Source of the DNA: Umezawaea sp049997955
Lineage (GTDB): Bacteria; Actinomycetota; Actinomycetes; Mycobacteriales; Pseudonocardiaceae
Assembly: GCA_049997955.1 (NCBI GenBank)
Contig: JAEBDY010000026.1
Coordinates: 14,500 to 78,499 of the forward strand
Length of the DNA: 64,000 nucleotides
Reading direction: 5' to 3'
Notes under the pieces: model-generated
What the model saw: the letters and a program-made list of their open reading frames with translations, nothing else
Database searches by the model: none
What the model was told of the DNA's origin: nothing
Program-made: the position numbers and the translations under genes
In this document: piece after piece, positions 25,065 to 34,300 of the stretch
Position numbering within the stretch: the first letter of the stretch is position 1
Layout: the number at the start of each line of letters is the position of its first letter

Positions 25065-27959
25065 TCAGGTGGTGACGCTGAGGAACCCGTTGGCGGTGCG
25101 GGACCGGGCGACCACGCTGGCCACGGCGGCGCGGCAGCCGACGCCGAACTTGGTGAAGACCCGCGCCAGGTGCGCCTCGACGGTCTTGTCGCTCACGCCG
25201 AGGCGCTGGGCGATCTGGCGGTTGGTGTGCCCGTTGGTGACCAGGTGCGCGACCTGGCGCTCGCGGGCGGTCAACGCGCTGAGGCCGCCACCGTCCGGGC
25301 CCGTCGCGGCCTTGGCGAGCTTGCGCTGCTCCAGCATGGCCCGCTCCACCAGCCCGGTCGCGCCGCACTCGCGCAGCAGTTGCTCGGCGCGGAACAGTTC
25401 CGCGCCCGCGGTCCGCTTCCCGGCGGCCACCAGCGCCGAGGCGGCCACCAGCCGGGCCCGACCCGCCGACAGCATCCGGCCGCGCGCGGTGAAGGCGGTG
25501 TCGGCGCGCGCCGCGGTGACCGCCGCGGCCGCCGGATCTGCCTCGGCGACGACGTGGGCGTGGGCGAGGTCGGCGAACGGGGTGAAGCGGTCGCCGAGGC
25601 CCGCGGCCAGCGCTGCCCAAGCGCGCGCGCGTTCGGTGCGGCCCGCGGCGAGTTCGATGCGCACCAGGAGCTCGACCGCCTTCGCCCGCGCGGCGGGGAA
25701 AACACTGGTCAGCGCTGCGCTGCCAGGCTCGTCGACGCCGACCACCACGGCAGCGGCGGCAAGTGCGCCGTTGGCGTCGCCGTGCGTGAGCTGGGCCTCG
25801 GCGAGGCCCAGCCAGGCCAACGCCCACCACAGGTCTTGCGCCCGCCCGCTGACCGCGGTGGCGGCCAGTCCGGCCTCGACCGCCGCTGTCCCGGCGCCCC
25901 GACCGGTGAGGGCGCGGCACTGCGCGAACAGCGCGGCGGCGCGCAGCCGCGGCATCGGCAGGACGGCGGCCGCCTCGACCGCCTCGTCGGCCCGCTCGAC
26001 GGCGGCGTCCACCGACCCGAGATCCAGCAGGGCCGCCGACAACGCGCCGAGCAACCGGGGCAGGTCGACCGCCCGCCCCTTGGCCCTGGCCAGCGCGAGC
26101 ACCTGCTCCAGGTGGCGGACCGCGCTGGAGGGGGCACCGACGTGGATCTCGCACCACGTCAACCAGACCACCGCGTCGAGGTTGGCCAGCAGGTCGTCGT
26201 CGGTGAGCTCATCGGCCCGCGCGGCCGCCTCGGCCACCAGCGCGTCGGCCGCGTCGTACTCGCCAAGCGCGATGCGGGCGAACGCCGCCGCGGCCAGCGC
26301 ACTCGTGTGCAGGCCCCGGTCGTCGAGATCGGCCGCGGCCCGCACCGCGGCGTCGACGCGCCCGAGTTCCAGGTCGACCCGGTGCACCCCGGCGAGCACG
26401 GCGTTGATCGTGCGTTCCACCACCAGCGCGACCCACTCCGCGCCGCCCTCCTCCGGCGCGGCGCTCAGCGCGTCGCCGGTGCGGGTGACCGCCTGGTTGT
26501 ACTTGCCCAGCAAGCGGGTCGCCACCGCGCGCTGGGCGACCAGCCGCGCGAACGCGTGCCACTGGTCGGGTTCGAGCAGGTCGATCGCCTGGCTGAGGGC
26601 GGCCTCGGTGTCGAGCAGCCTCCCCGCCCTGGCGTGCGCCTCGGCCAGCGGCAGCAGCAGTTCCCGGCGTCTGCCCCGCAGGTCCGCCCGGTCGGGTAAC
26701 AGGCGCAACGCGGTCTGGAGCCACTGCGCGGCCGAGCCGGGATCGCGGTCGAGCGCGATCAGCGCGGCGTCGGCGAGCACGGCGGCGGCCTCGGTGTCCC
26801 CCGCGCTCGCGGTGCGCTCGACGTGCGGTGCCAGGACGGGCGCGGCGGCCGCGCGGGCGCGCAACACGTGCAACGCCCTGGCGTGGGCGGCGATCCGCTC
26901 CCCCGGACCGATCGCCCGGTAGGTCACGTACCGCACCACCGGGTGCCGGAACGCGAAGCGGGACGAGGTGCCGAGCTGGCGGACCAGGTCACGGCCGGAG
27001 AGGTCGTCCATGGCCGGGAAGATCCCGTCCGGCCGAAGTCCGGCGACCTCGGCGACCAGTGACGGCTCGAACGGCTCACCGAGCACGGCAGCGGCACCGA
27101 GCACGGCCCGCGCGGTCGGGTCCAGTGCCGACAGCTCGGCCTGCAGCACCGCGGTGAGCCGCGGGCAGGGGCCGTCCGCGTCGGCGTCGTCGCCGTGCCG
27201 CGCCTGGGCCAGGATCTCGAGGTAGCAGGGGTTCCCCCCGCTGGCCCGGTAGAGCGCGATCCGATCGGCCCGGTCCGACTCCGGTGCGACGGTGCCGAGC
27301 AACTCGTCGGCGGCGGGGAGGTCCAGCGGCCGCAGGTGCAGCACCTGGTGCAGACCGAGCCGGGCGGCCGCGCTGAGCGGGGCGGCCAGCCGGGTCGCGG
27401 ACTGCTTGGGGCGGTGAGCGATCACGAGCAGCACCGGCCCGGACGGCGGGTGCCGCACGAGGTGCACGAGCAGTTCGACCGATTCCAGGTCGGCCCAGTG
27501 CACGTCGTCGAGCAGCACCGCGAGGCCGTGTTGACCTGCGATCTCGACGAGCATGTCGCGCACCGCGCGGTGCAGTTGCCTGCGGTCGTCGGTCCCGATG
27601 GGCGCCGCGGCCGCCGTGCGCGGCAGGCAGGCGAGTTTGGCCAGCGCCGGGTCGGCGAGCAGCGCGGCCCGGCGCTGCGGATCGATCCCGGCCAGGTAGG
27701 TGTCGAAGGCGTCGGCGAAGAGCGCGAACGGCGTGTCCCGGTCGGCCTCGCTGCCGCGCCCGCTGAGCACTGCCATCCGCGAGGCCGCGGTGTCGTGGTG
27801 CAGTTCCAGCAACAGCCGGGTCTTGCCGATGCCCGGTTCGCCGATGACCTCGACGACCCGGCTGTGCCCGCAGCCGACCTCGGCGACCGCGCGGGAAAGC
27901 ACGCGCAGTTCGGCGCTCCTCCCGAATATCGTGCGGGTCGCCGCTCCGTCGCGTTTCAC
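25065..27959 (-). CDS. LAL-family (large ATP-binding LuxR) transcriptional regulator
   Basis: A 964-residue regulator. The N-terminal STAND ATPase has Walker A GEPGIGKT (residues 40-47) and Walker B VLLDDVHW near 147-154. A long alpha-helical region of TPR-like repeats follows (about 330-880). The C-terminus is a LuxR-type helix-turn-helix (LTARERQVAHLVTNGHTNRQ then IAQRLGVSDKTVEAHL). GTG 27959 has no good ribosome binding site, so the start is less certain. LAL proteins are common pathway-specific activators. This gene is divergent from the PhyH gene across a region with a 13-bp inverted repeat and an 11-base-period direct repeat, likely its target. Confidence 0.9.
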   Translation of the reverse strand: MKRDGAATRTIFGRSAELRVLSRAVAEVGCGHSRVVEVIGEPGIGKTRLLLELHHDTAASRMAVLSGRGSEADRDTPFALFADAFDTYLAGIDPQRRAALLADPALAKLACLPRTAAAAPIGTDDRRQLHRAVRDMLVEIAGQHGLAVLLDDVHWADLESVELLVHLVRHPPSGPVLLVIAHRPKQSATRLAAPLSAAARLGLHQVLHLRPLDLPAADELLGTVAPESDRADRIALYRASGGNPCYLEILAQARHGDDADADGPCPRLTAVLQAELSALDPTARAVLGAAAVLGEPFEPSLVAEVAGLRPDGIFPAMDDLSGRDLVRQLGTSSRFAFRHPVVRYVTYRAIGPGERIAAHARALHVLRARAAAAPVLAPHVERTASAGDTEAAAVLADAALIALDRDPGSAAQWLQTALRLLPDRADLRGRRRELLLPLAEAHARAGRLLDTEAALSQAIDLLEPDQWHAFARLVAQRAVATRLLGKYNQAVTRTGDALSAAPEEGGAEWVALVVERTINAVLAGVHRVDLELGRVDAAVRAAADLDDRGLHTSALAAAAFARIALGEYDAADALVAEAAARADELTDDDLLANLDAVVWLTWCEIHVGAPSSAVRHLEQVLALARAKGRAVDLPRLLGALSAALLDLGSVDAAVERADEAVEAAAVLPMPRLRAAALFAQCRALTGRGAGTAAVEAGLAATAVSGRAQDLWWALAWLGLAEAQLTHGDANGALAAAAVVVGVDEPGSAALTSVFPAARAKAVELLVRIELAAGRTERARAWAALAAGLGDRFTPFADLAHAHVVAEADPAAAAVTAARADTAFTARGRMLSAGRARLVAASALVAAGKRTAGAELFRAEQLLRECGATGLVERAMLEQRKLAKAATGPDGGGLSALTARERQVAHLVTNGHTNRQIAQRLGVSDKTVEAHLARVFTKFGVGCRAAVASVVARSRTANGFLSVTT

Positions 27960-28111
27960 GACGGCAGAGAGCAGACAACGTGGGCCCGGCCGACGAAGAT
28001 GATCTTTGTCGGTGGCACACCAATACCCCAGCTCGCGTGCATTCGGTACTCCTTAACCCCCAGGCGCAACGGTCTAAATCTTGTCTACGTGGTCAGGACA
28101 ATCCATACAAG

Positions 28112-28161
28112 CACGCTGCGTAAACTCACCCGCTTAGCCCATCCATAATTTACGCAGCGTG
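28112..28161. repeat. 13-bp perfect inverted repeat, candidate operator
   Basis: CACGCTGCGTAAA at 28112-28124 is repeated in inverted orientation at 28149-28161, with 24 bases between. Arm spacing is too wide and too AT-rich for a normal terminator and fits a dimeric regulator site. Confidence 0.7.
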
Positions 28162-28303
28162 GCTGGGCCTTGGATAGTGCTGCTCTGTCCGGATGCCTAA
28201 GGGTTTTCCCTAACTTGTCCGGCAGCTTCCGGCCCGCATAAGCTCGCCACTGCGACAAGGAGAGCAGTCACGTCTGCTCCGGTACGGCCTAGGCCGAATG
28301 CGC

Positions 28304-28324
28304 AAATTTTCAGAAAATTTTCAG
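28304..28324. repeat. Direct repeat of AAATTTTCAG with 11-base period
   Basis: AAATTTTCAG occurs at 28304-28313 and again at 28315-28324, one helical turn apart, about 90 bases before the PhyH start. Such an AT-rich tandem is striking in this genome and may bind an activator or form an UP-like promoter element. Confidence 0.6.
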
Positions 28325-28412
28325 ACAAATCCGACCGCACCCCCACAGCGTATTCAGCGCTCCACCGCGAGCGCCGGGAGGGGTGTCACAACATATCGAG
28401 AGCGGAGCGGGA

Positions 28413-29636
28413 ATGCGCGAACTAGTGGATTCGACTCCGATCGCGGCCGATCCGATCGCGCTGCGCGCGCAGATCGCCGAGAACGGGTACGTCTTCCTGC
28501 GCGGACTGCTGGATCCAGCCCCGATCCGAAAGCTGGCGCAAGACGCACTCGGCGCATTGCAGCGGGCGAACTGGCTGGCCGCCGGCGCCGATCCGGCGAC
28601 CGCCGCCCTGCTGCCACCCGCGCGGGACTTCAAGAACGCCGATTTCGTCGAGGGCTACGCCGCGGTCCAGCGGATCGAAGCCCTGCACGCGCTGCCGCAC
28701 GACCCCGCCCTCGCCGCCGTGATGCGCGCCCTGGTGGGCTCGGACGTGTTCTGCCACCCGCGGAAGGTCGCCCGACTGGTGTGGCCGACCAGCCTGGGCA
28801 CCACTCCTGGGATCTACGTGCACCAGGACTTCGTCGTCGAGGGCGTCGCGGACATGTTCACCACCTGGGTGCCGTTCGTCGACTGCCCGCGCGAACTGGG
28901 CGGTCTCGCGGTGCTGACCGGGTCGCAGAACGACGGGGTGCAAGCCAGGTTCGACCAGGTCAACCCTGATGACGACCGGTGGGCGAGCACCGAGTACCAG
29001 GTCGGTGACGTGTTGGTGTTCCACTGCCTGACCGCGCACGGCGCACTGCCCAACCGCACCGACCGGCTGCGCCTCTCGGCCGACTACCGCTGGCAGTCGG
29101 CGGCCACCCCGGTGCCTGCGGATGCGCTGCGGCCGCACCTTTTCGGCGCACTGCCGGACTGGGCCGAACTGGGAGCGGACTGGACGAACCGCGACTGGAC
29201 CACGCCACCCGACGGGCTGCGGGTGGTGGAGCGGACCGGTGGCGAGGCGGCCGCGGTGCCACCGTCGCGGTTCGTCACGGTGCCCGAGCAGAGTCCCACC
29301 GAGGGCGAGCACGTGGTGCTGTCCGGACTGTTCAACAACATGCGGGACGCGTTCCGCCCGGCCAAGGCAGGCGCGCGTGCGGCACGGGTCGACTACCGCA
29401 TCACCGGCGAGACCGGTGCCGAGCACCGCTGGCAGGTTGTGGTTTCGGGGGGCGAATGCACCTTGCGGACCGATCCGGAACCGCTTGCGGAGGTCACCAT
29501 CCGCTCCGCGTTCACCGACTACCTCAGGATTGTGTCCGGAAAAATGGATCCAGGGGTCGCGCTGAGCACCGGGAAATTGCGCATCGAGGGTTCCCTCGAA
29601 CTCGCGGTCGAACAGCTCGCCTGGTTCCGGGATTGA
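28413..29636 (+). CDS. Phytanoyl-CoA dioxygenase (PhyH) fused to an SCP2 domain
   Basis: A 407-residue Fe(II)/2-oxoglutarate oxygenase. ATG 28413 has GGAG 5 bases upstream; the GTG at 28383 has its purine run too close. The iron ligands are His137 and Asp139 in YVHQDF and His209 in LTAHGALPNRTDRLRLS, whose Arg would bind 2-oxoglutarate. Residues about 305-407 form an SCP2 sterol-carrier-like fold (HVVLSGLFNNMRDAFRP onward), which binds lipids. The fusion suggests hydroxylation of a fatty-acyl or lipopeptide substrate held by the SCP2 part. It is the first gene after the control region and 16 bases ahead of the fatty acyl-AMP ligase. Confidence 0.85.
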   Translation: MRELVDSTPIAADPIALRAQIAENGYVFLRGLLDPAPIRKLAQDALGALQRANWLAAGADPATAALLPPARDFKNADFVEGYAAVQRIEALHALPHDPALAAVMRALVGSDVFCHPRKVARLVWPTSLGTTPGIYVHQDFVVEGVADMFTTWVPFVDCPRELGGLAVLTGSQNDGVQARFDQVNPDDDRWASTEYQVGDVLVFHCLTAHGALPNRTDRLRLSADYRWQSAATPVPADALRPHLFGALPDWAELGADWTNRDWTTPPDGLRVVERTGGEAAAVPPSRFVTVPEQSPTEGEHVVLSGLFNNMRDAFRPAKAGARAARVDYRITGETGAEHRWQVVVSGGECTLRTDPEPLAEVTIRSAFTDYLRIVSGKMDPGVALSTGKLRIEGSLELAVEQLAWFRD

Positions 29637-29652
29637 GACGGGGTTCGTTCTG

Positions 29653-31308
29653 ATGATTTTCCCTACTTTTGGCTCTTTCGCTGACCTGCTGCACCACCGG
29701 GCGGATCAGACCCCGACTCGCGCGGCATACCACTTCAGCACCGGGCCGGACAACGAAACATTTTCTTACGGCCGTTTGCAGAAGGAGGTGATGTCCGCCG
29801 CAGCCACGCTGCGTGAACACGCCCAGCCTGGCGAGCGGATTTTGCTGATGCCCGCCCCCGGACCAAGTTTCGTGGTGTCTTTCCTCGCGGCCCTGCATTC
29901 CGGGCTGGTGGCGGTGCCCAGTTACCCCCCGGTGAACCGGCTCAACCTCGACCGGTTGCGCGCCGTCGCCGCGGACGCCGATCCCGTCGCGGTGGTGGCC
30001 GAGGGTCCGGTGCTCGACCTGCTGCCCGCCGACGACCCGGTGTTCCGCGGCTTGGCCCGGATCGACACCGCCACGCTGACCGAGGGCAACGGTGTCGTCG
30101 ACCCGACGACCTCGACACCCGCGTTCCTGCAGTACACCTCGGGCTCCACCGGCTCTCCCAAGGGAGTGCTGGTCAGCCACGCCAACCTGATGCACAACTC
30201 CGCGGTCATCGCCCGCCAGATGCGCTTGGACGAGGACTCGACGCTGGTCAGCTGGCTGCCGCCCTACCACGACATGGGGTTGGTGGGCGGTGTGCTGCAA
30301 CCGCTGTTCTCCGGGTTCCCGTGCGTGCTGCTCTCGCCCCTGGAGTTCTTGCAGCAGCCGATGAAGTGGCTGCGGCTGGTGTCCGAGCACGGCGCCACGG
30401 TCAGCGGCGGCCCGGACTTCGCCTACGAACTGGCCGCCCGCCGCTACCGACCGGACGAGGACGACGACCTCGACCTGAGCCGCTGGCGGACGGCGTTCTC
30501 CGGTTCGGAGCCGATCCGCCCCTCGACCCTGGAGCGGTTCACCGAAACGTTCGCACCGCGCGGTTTCCGATACTCGTCGTGGTTCCCGTGCTACGGCTTG
30601 GCGGAGTCGACGCTGTTCGTCAGCGGAGGCCCGGTGGGCGCGGAACCCGTCACCCGGGTGGTCGGCGACGAAAGTAGGGACGAGGCCGTCGAACACGTTG
30701 CGTGCGGGGAGATCGCGGAAGACCTCGACGTGCGGATCGTGGCCCAGGACGGCGACGCGCCGCTCGAAGAGGGTGAGGTCGGCGAGATCGCGGTCGCGGG
30801 CGCGAGCGTTTCGGAAGGCTACTGGAACGGCAGGGAGAGCGCGCAGTTCGGCTTGCGGCTGCACGGGTCCACCGCGCCGTTCCTGCGCACCGGGGACCTG
30901 GGGCTGATCGAGGACGGGCAGCTGTACATCACCGGCAGGCTCAAGGACGTCCTCATCATCCGCGGGCGCAACCACTACCCGCAGGACGTGGAGGCTTCGG
31001 CCGAGCGCGCGCACGACCTGGTCCGGGCGCACGGTGCGGCGGCGTTCACCGCTCCGGGCGATGACGGCGACCGGTTGGTGGTCGTCGTCGAGGTCCTCCG
31101 GCGGGACGACGGCGTGGGACTGCCCGCCGCTGTGGCCGCCATCCGCCGCAGGGTGGCCGAGGAGCTGGGTCTGCACGTGCACACCGTGGTCCCGGTGCGG
31201 CCGCGCGCGCTGCCGCGCACCGCCAACGGGAAGCTGCGCCGCCGGGAGTGCCGCAGGTTGTTCCTCGCGGGCGACCTCGCCGCCGTCGTTCCGGGGGCAG
31301 GGCGATGA
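29653..31308 (+). CDS. Fatty acyl-AMP ligase (FAAL)
   Basis: A 551-residue adenylating enzyme that activates a fatty acid and loads it on an acyl carrier protein. It has the P-loop-like QYTSGSTGSPKGVLVSHANL, SWLPPYHDMGLVGG and GRLKDVLIIRGRNHYPQDVE, all in the FAAL style, and the C-terminal lysine in RTANGKLRRRE. The family insertion that blocks CoA use appears around residues 345-375. It lies directly before, and overlaps by four bases, an NRPS that begins with a free-standing-type carrier domain, so that domain is the expected acceptor. Confidence 0.93.
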   Translation: MIFPTFGSFADLLHHRADQTPTRAAYHFSTGPDNETFSYGRLQKEVMSAAATLREHAQPGERILLMPAPGPSFVVSFLAALHSGLVAVPSYPPVNRLNLDRLRAVAADADPVAVVAEGPVLDLLPADDPVFRGLARIDTATLTEGNGVVDPTTSTPAFLQYTSGSTGSPKGVLVSHANLMHNSAVIARQMRLDEDSTLVSWLPPYHDMGLVGGVLQPLFSGFPCVLLSPLEFLQQPMKWLRLVSEHGATVSGGPDFAYELAARRYRPDEDDDLDLSRWRTAFSGSEPIRPSTLERFTETFAPRGFRYSSWFPCYGLAESTLFVSGGPVGAEPVTRVVGDESRDEAVEHVACGEIAEDLDVRIVAQDGDAPLEEGEVGEIAVAGASVSEGYWNGRESAQFGLRLHGSTAPFLRTGDLGLIEDGQLYITGRLKDVLIIRGRNHYPQDVEASAERAHDLVRAHGAAAFTAPGDDGDRLVVVVEVLRRDDGVGLPAAVAAIRRRVAEELGLHVHTVVPVRPRALPRTANGKLRRRECRRLFLAGDLAAVVPGAGR

Positions 31309-34300
31309 GCGTGCTGGAGGGCCTGGTCGCGCTCACCGCCCGGCTGCTGCGGGTCGACCCGGCCGAGGTCGGGCCGGACTCCGCTCCGCTGGCGCTCGGC
31401 TTCGACTCGCTGCTGGCCATCGGCTTGGCGCACGAGGCGGAGAGCGAGTTGGGCGTGCGGGTGTCGGTGGCCGACGTGCTGGCCGGGAACACGCTGCGCC
31501 ACTTGGCGAGCGCGGGTGCGGACCTGCCCGCGGCACCGCCGGGTCCGCGCGCGGTCGAACGGCCCGAGCGGCCGCCGCTGTCGGCCGGGCAGCGGCGGAT
31601 GTGGTTGCTCGACCAGCTGAACCCCGGTGCGTACGTGCTCGCCGCGGTGATCACCCTGCCGGACACCACCGACGTCGCCGAGCGGTTGTCACGGGTGGTC
31701 GCCCGGCACGAGGTGCTGCGCACGGTGTTCCCGGTGGACGGCGGCGAGCCGCACCAGCGGGTGCTGCCGCCGCGGCCGGTGGTGCCGATCACGCTGCCGG
31801 ACCGCACCGCAGCGGTGGCCGCGCTGACCGCCGAACCGTTCGACCTGGCAACGGGTCCGCTGCTGCGCGCCGCGCTGGTACCCGGTGCCGGGGTCGTCGG
31901 TGGCACCGATCTGGTCCTGGTGGCCCACCACATCGTCTGCGACGGCTGGTCGTTGGGCGTGCTGCTGGGAGAACTGGTCGCCGACGAAGCCCCGCCGCTG
32001 TCCCTCCACTACGCCGACTACGCGCTCTGGCACCGCGAACTCCTCGACGGCGGGGAGCGGAAGCGCCAGCTGGCGCACTGGCGAACCGTGTTCGCCGACC
32101 TGCCTGCCCCTCTGGAACTGCCTGCCGACCGACCCCGTGGTGGCACGCCGGTCGGCGCGGTGCACGAGCACGTCCTGCCCGCGGACCTCCGGGACGCGCT
32201 CGCCGGGGTGGCCAGGGCGCACGGGGTCACCGAGTTCACCGTGCTGCACGCCGCTTACGCCGCGTTCCTGTCCCGGCTCACCGGGCAGCGCGACGTCGTG
32301 GTCGCCATCCCGGTCGCGAACCGGCCGGATCCGGCGCTGGACCCGTTGATCGGCTTCTTCGTCAACACCGTGGCCCTGCGCACCGACCTGAGCGACGACC
32401 CGGCGTTCGACGTGCTCCTGGGCCGCTGCCGCGACGTGGTGCGCGACGCCCAGGACCACCAGGACCTGCCGTTCGACGAGCTGGTGGAAGCGCTTGCCCC
32501 CGACCGCGCACCGGGGGAAGCCCCGCTGGCGCAGACGCTGCTGTCGTTGCGCCGCAGGCCTTCCCTCGGCTCGGCGAGCGCGGTGGAGCTGCCCGTGGGT
32601 GGGGCGAAGTTCGACCTGTCGCTGGAGGTGGAGGACACCGGCGCGGAGTGGTGGCTCCGGTGGGAGTACAGGGCCGACCGGTTCGACGCGGCCACCGTCG
32701 CGGGCTACGCCGGGTGGTTCACCGTGCTGGTGGACGCCGCGGTCGACCGGCCGCGGCGACCGATCGGGGAGCTGCCGCTGCTCACCCCGGCCGAAGCGAC
32801 CGCGCTGGTCGACCTGGGCGAAGGCCCGGTCGTCGAGGACGTCCCGGACGCGGGGGTCCGGTTCGCGGACGCGGAGCGCCGCTTCGCCGACCGGGTCGCC
32901 CTGCGCGGGAACGGCACCACGCTGACCTACGCCGAACTCGGCACCCGCGCGCGTGCGCTGGCCGCGGAACTGGTGGCGCGGGGCGCGGGCCCCGAGACGC
33001 TGATCGGGCTGTACGCGGGGCGCGGGACGGACACCGTGGTCGCGCTGTGGGCCGTGCTGCTCGCCGGGGCCGCGTACCTGCCGCTGGACCCCGCCCACCC
33101 GCCGCGCAGACTCGCGGCCGTCGTCGAGGCGACCCGGCCGCTGCTGGTGCTCGCCGAGCCGGGGCTGCCCGAGCTGCCCGCGCCCACCCGGCCGTTGCGG
33201 CCGACCAGCGTCGAGTCCTTCGTGGACAGAGGGGTCGCGCCGGGGAACCTGGCCTACGTGCTGCACACCTCGGGATCGACCGGTGTTCCCAAGGGGGTCG
33301 CGGTGACCCGCGCGAACCTGGCGAACCTGCTGCGGGCCATGGATTCGGTGCTCGGCGGGGGCGAGCCGCAGACCTGGCTCGCGCTCACCAGCACCGCCTT
33401 CGACATCTCCGTCGTCGAACTCGTCTGGACGCTCACCACCGGCGCCACCGTCGTGCTGCCCGACGAGCGGCCGGTCGTCGACCAGCTCGACGGCGTGACC
33501 CACCTGCAGACCACCCCGTCCTTCGCGACCAGGCTCCTCACCACGGCACCCGGCGCGCTGACCGGCCTGCACACGCTGCTGCTCGGCGGCGAGGTGATCT
33601 CCCCGGCCCTGCGCGCGCTGCTGCGGGACCTGCCGAACACCCGGCACGTCAACGGGTACGGCCCCACCGAGGCCACCGTCTACGCGACCACGGCGCCCAT
33701 CGACCCGACGGCCGACCGCTCCCCCATCGGGCTGCCCGTGTCCGGCACCACCGCCCGACCGCTGGACCGCGGTCTCGATCCCACCCCGACCGCGGGCGAA
33801 CTGCACCTGGGCGGGGCCGGGGTGGCACGCGGCTACCTGGGCGACCCGCGGCTGACCGCGGCCCGCTTCCTGCCGGACCCGCACGGCGAGCCCGGCGCGC
33901 GGATGTACCGCACCGGCGACCTCGCGCACGTGGATTCCGACGGCACCCTGCACTACCACGGCCGTGAGGACCAGCAGGCCAAGGTGAACGGGTACCGGGT
34001 CGAGCTGGGCGAGATCACCGCCGCGCTCGTCGCCCACCCCGGTGTGCGCGACGCGCACACCGCGCTCACCCCCGGCCCGACCATCACCGCCTACCTGGTG
34101 GGCGAGGTCGACCCGGACGAGGTGCGCGCGCACCTCGCGGGGCTGCTGCCGGTGTGGCTGCACCCGACGCACCTGGTGCCGATCGCCGAGCTGCCGCTGA
34201 CCGTCAACGGCAAGCTCGACGCCAAGCGGCTGCCGCTGCCCGAGCGCGTCGAGCGGGTGCACGCCGCGCCACGGGGGCCTGCCGAGGAAGCGGTCGCCGG

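Larger units (their letters stand above)
27960..28412. promoter_or_regulatory. Low-GC divergent regulatory region of the biosynthetic locus
   Basis: No gene is seen in these 453 bases. The region is clearly less GC-rich than its neighbours. It contains an inverted repeat at 28112-28161, a tandem direct repeat at 28304-28324 and a TTGTC-n11-GACAA palindrome at 28081-28101. It is the only sizeable control region between the LAL gene and the NRPS operon. Confidence 0.65.

Noticed and set aside
24012..26699. An 895-residue open frame opposite the antiporter and LAL genes
   Set aside because: It spans two real genes on the other strand and has no domain.
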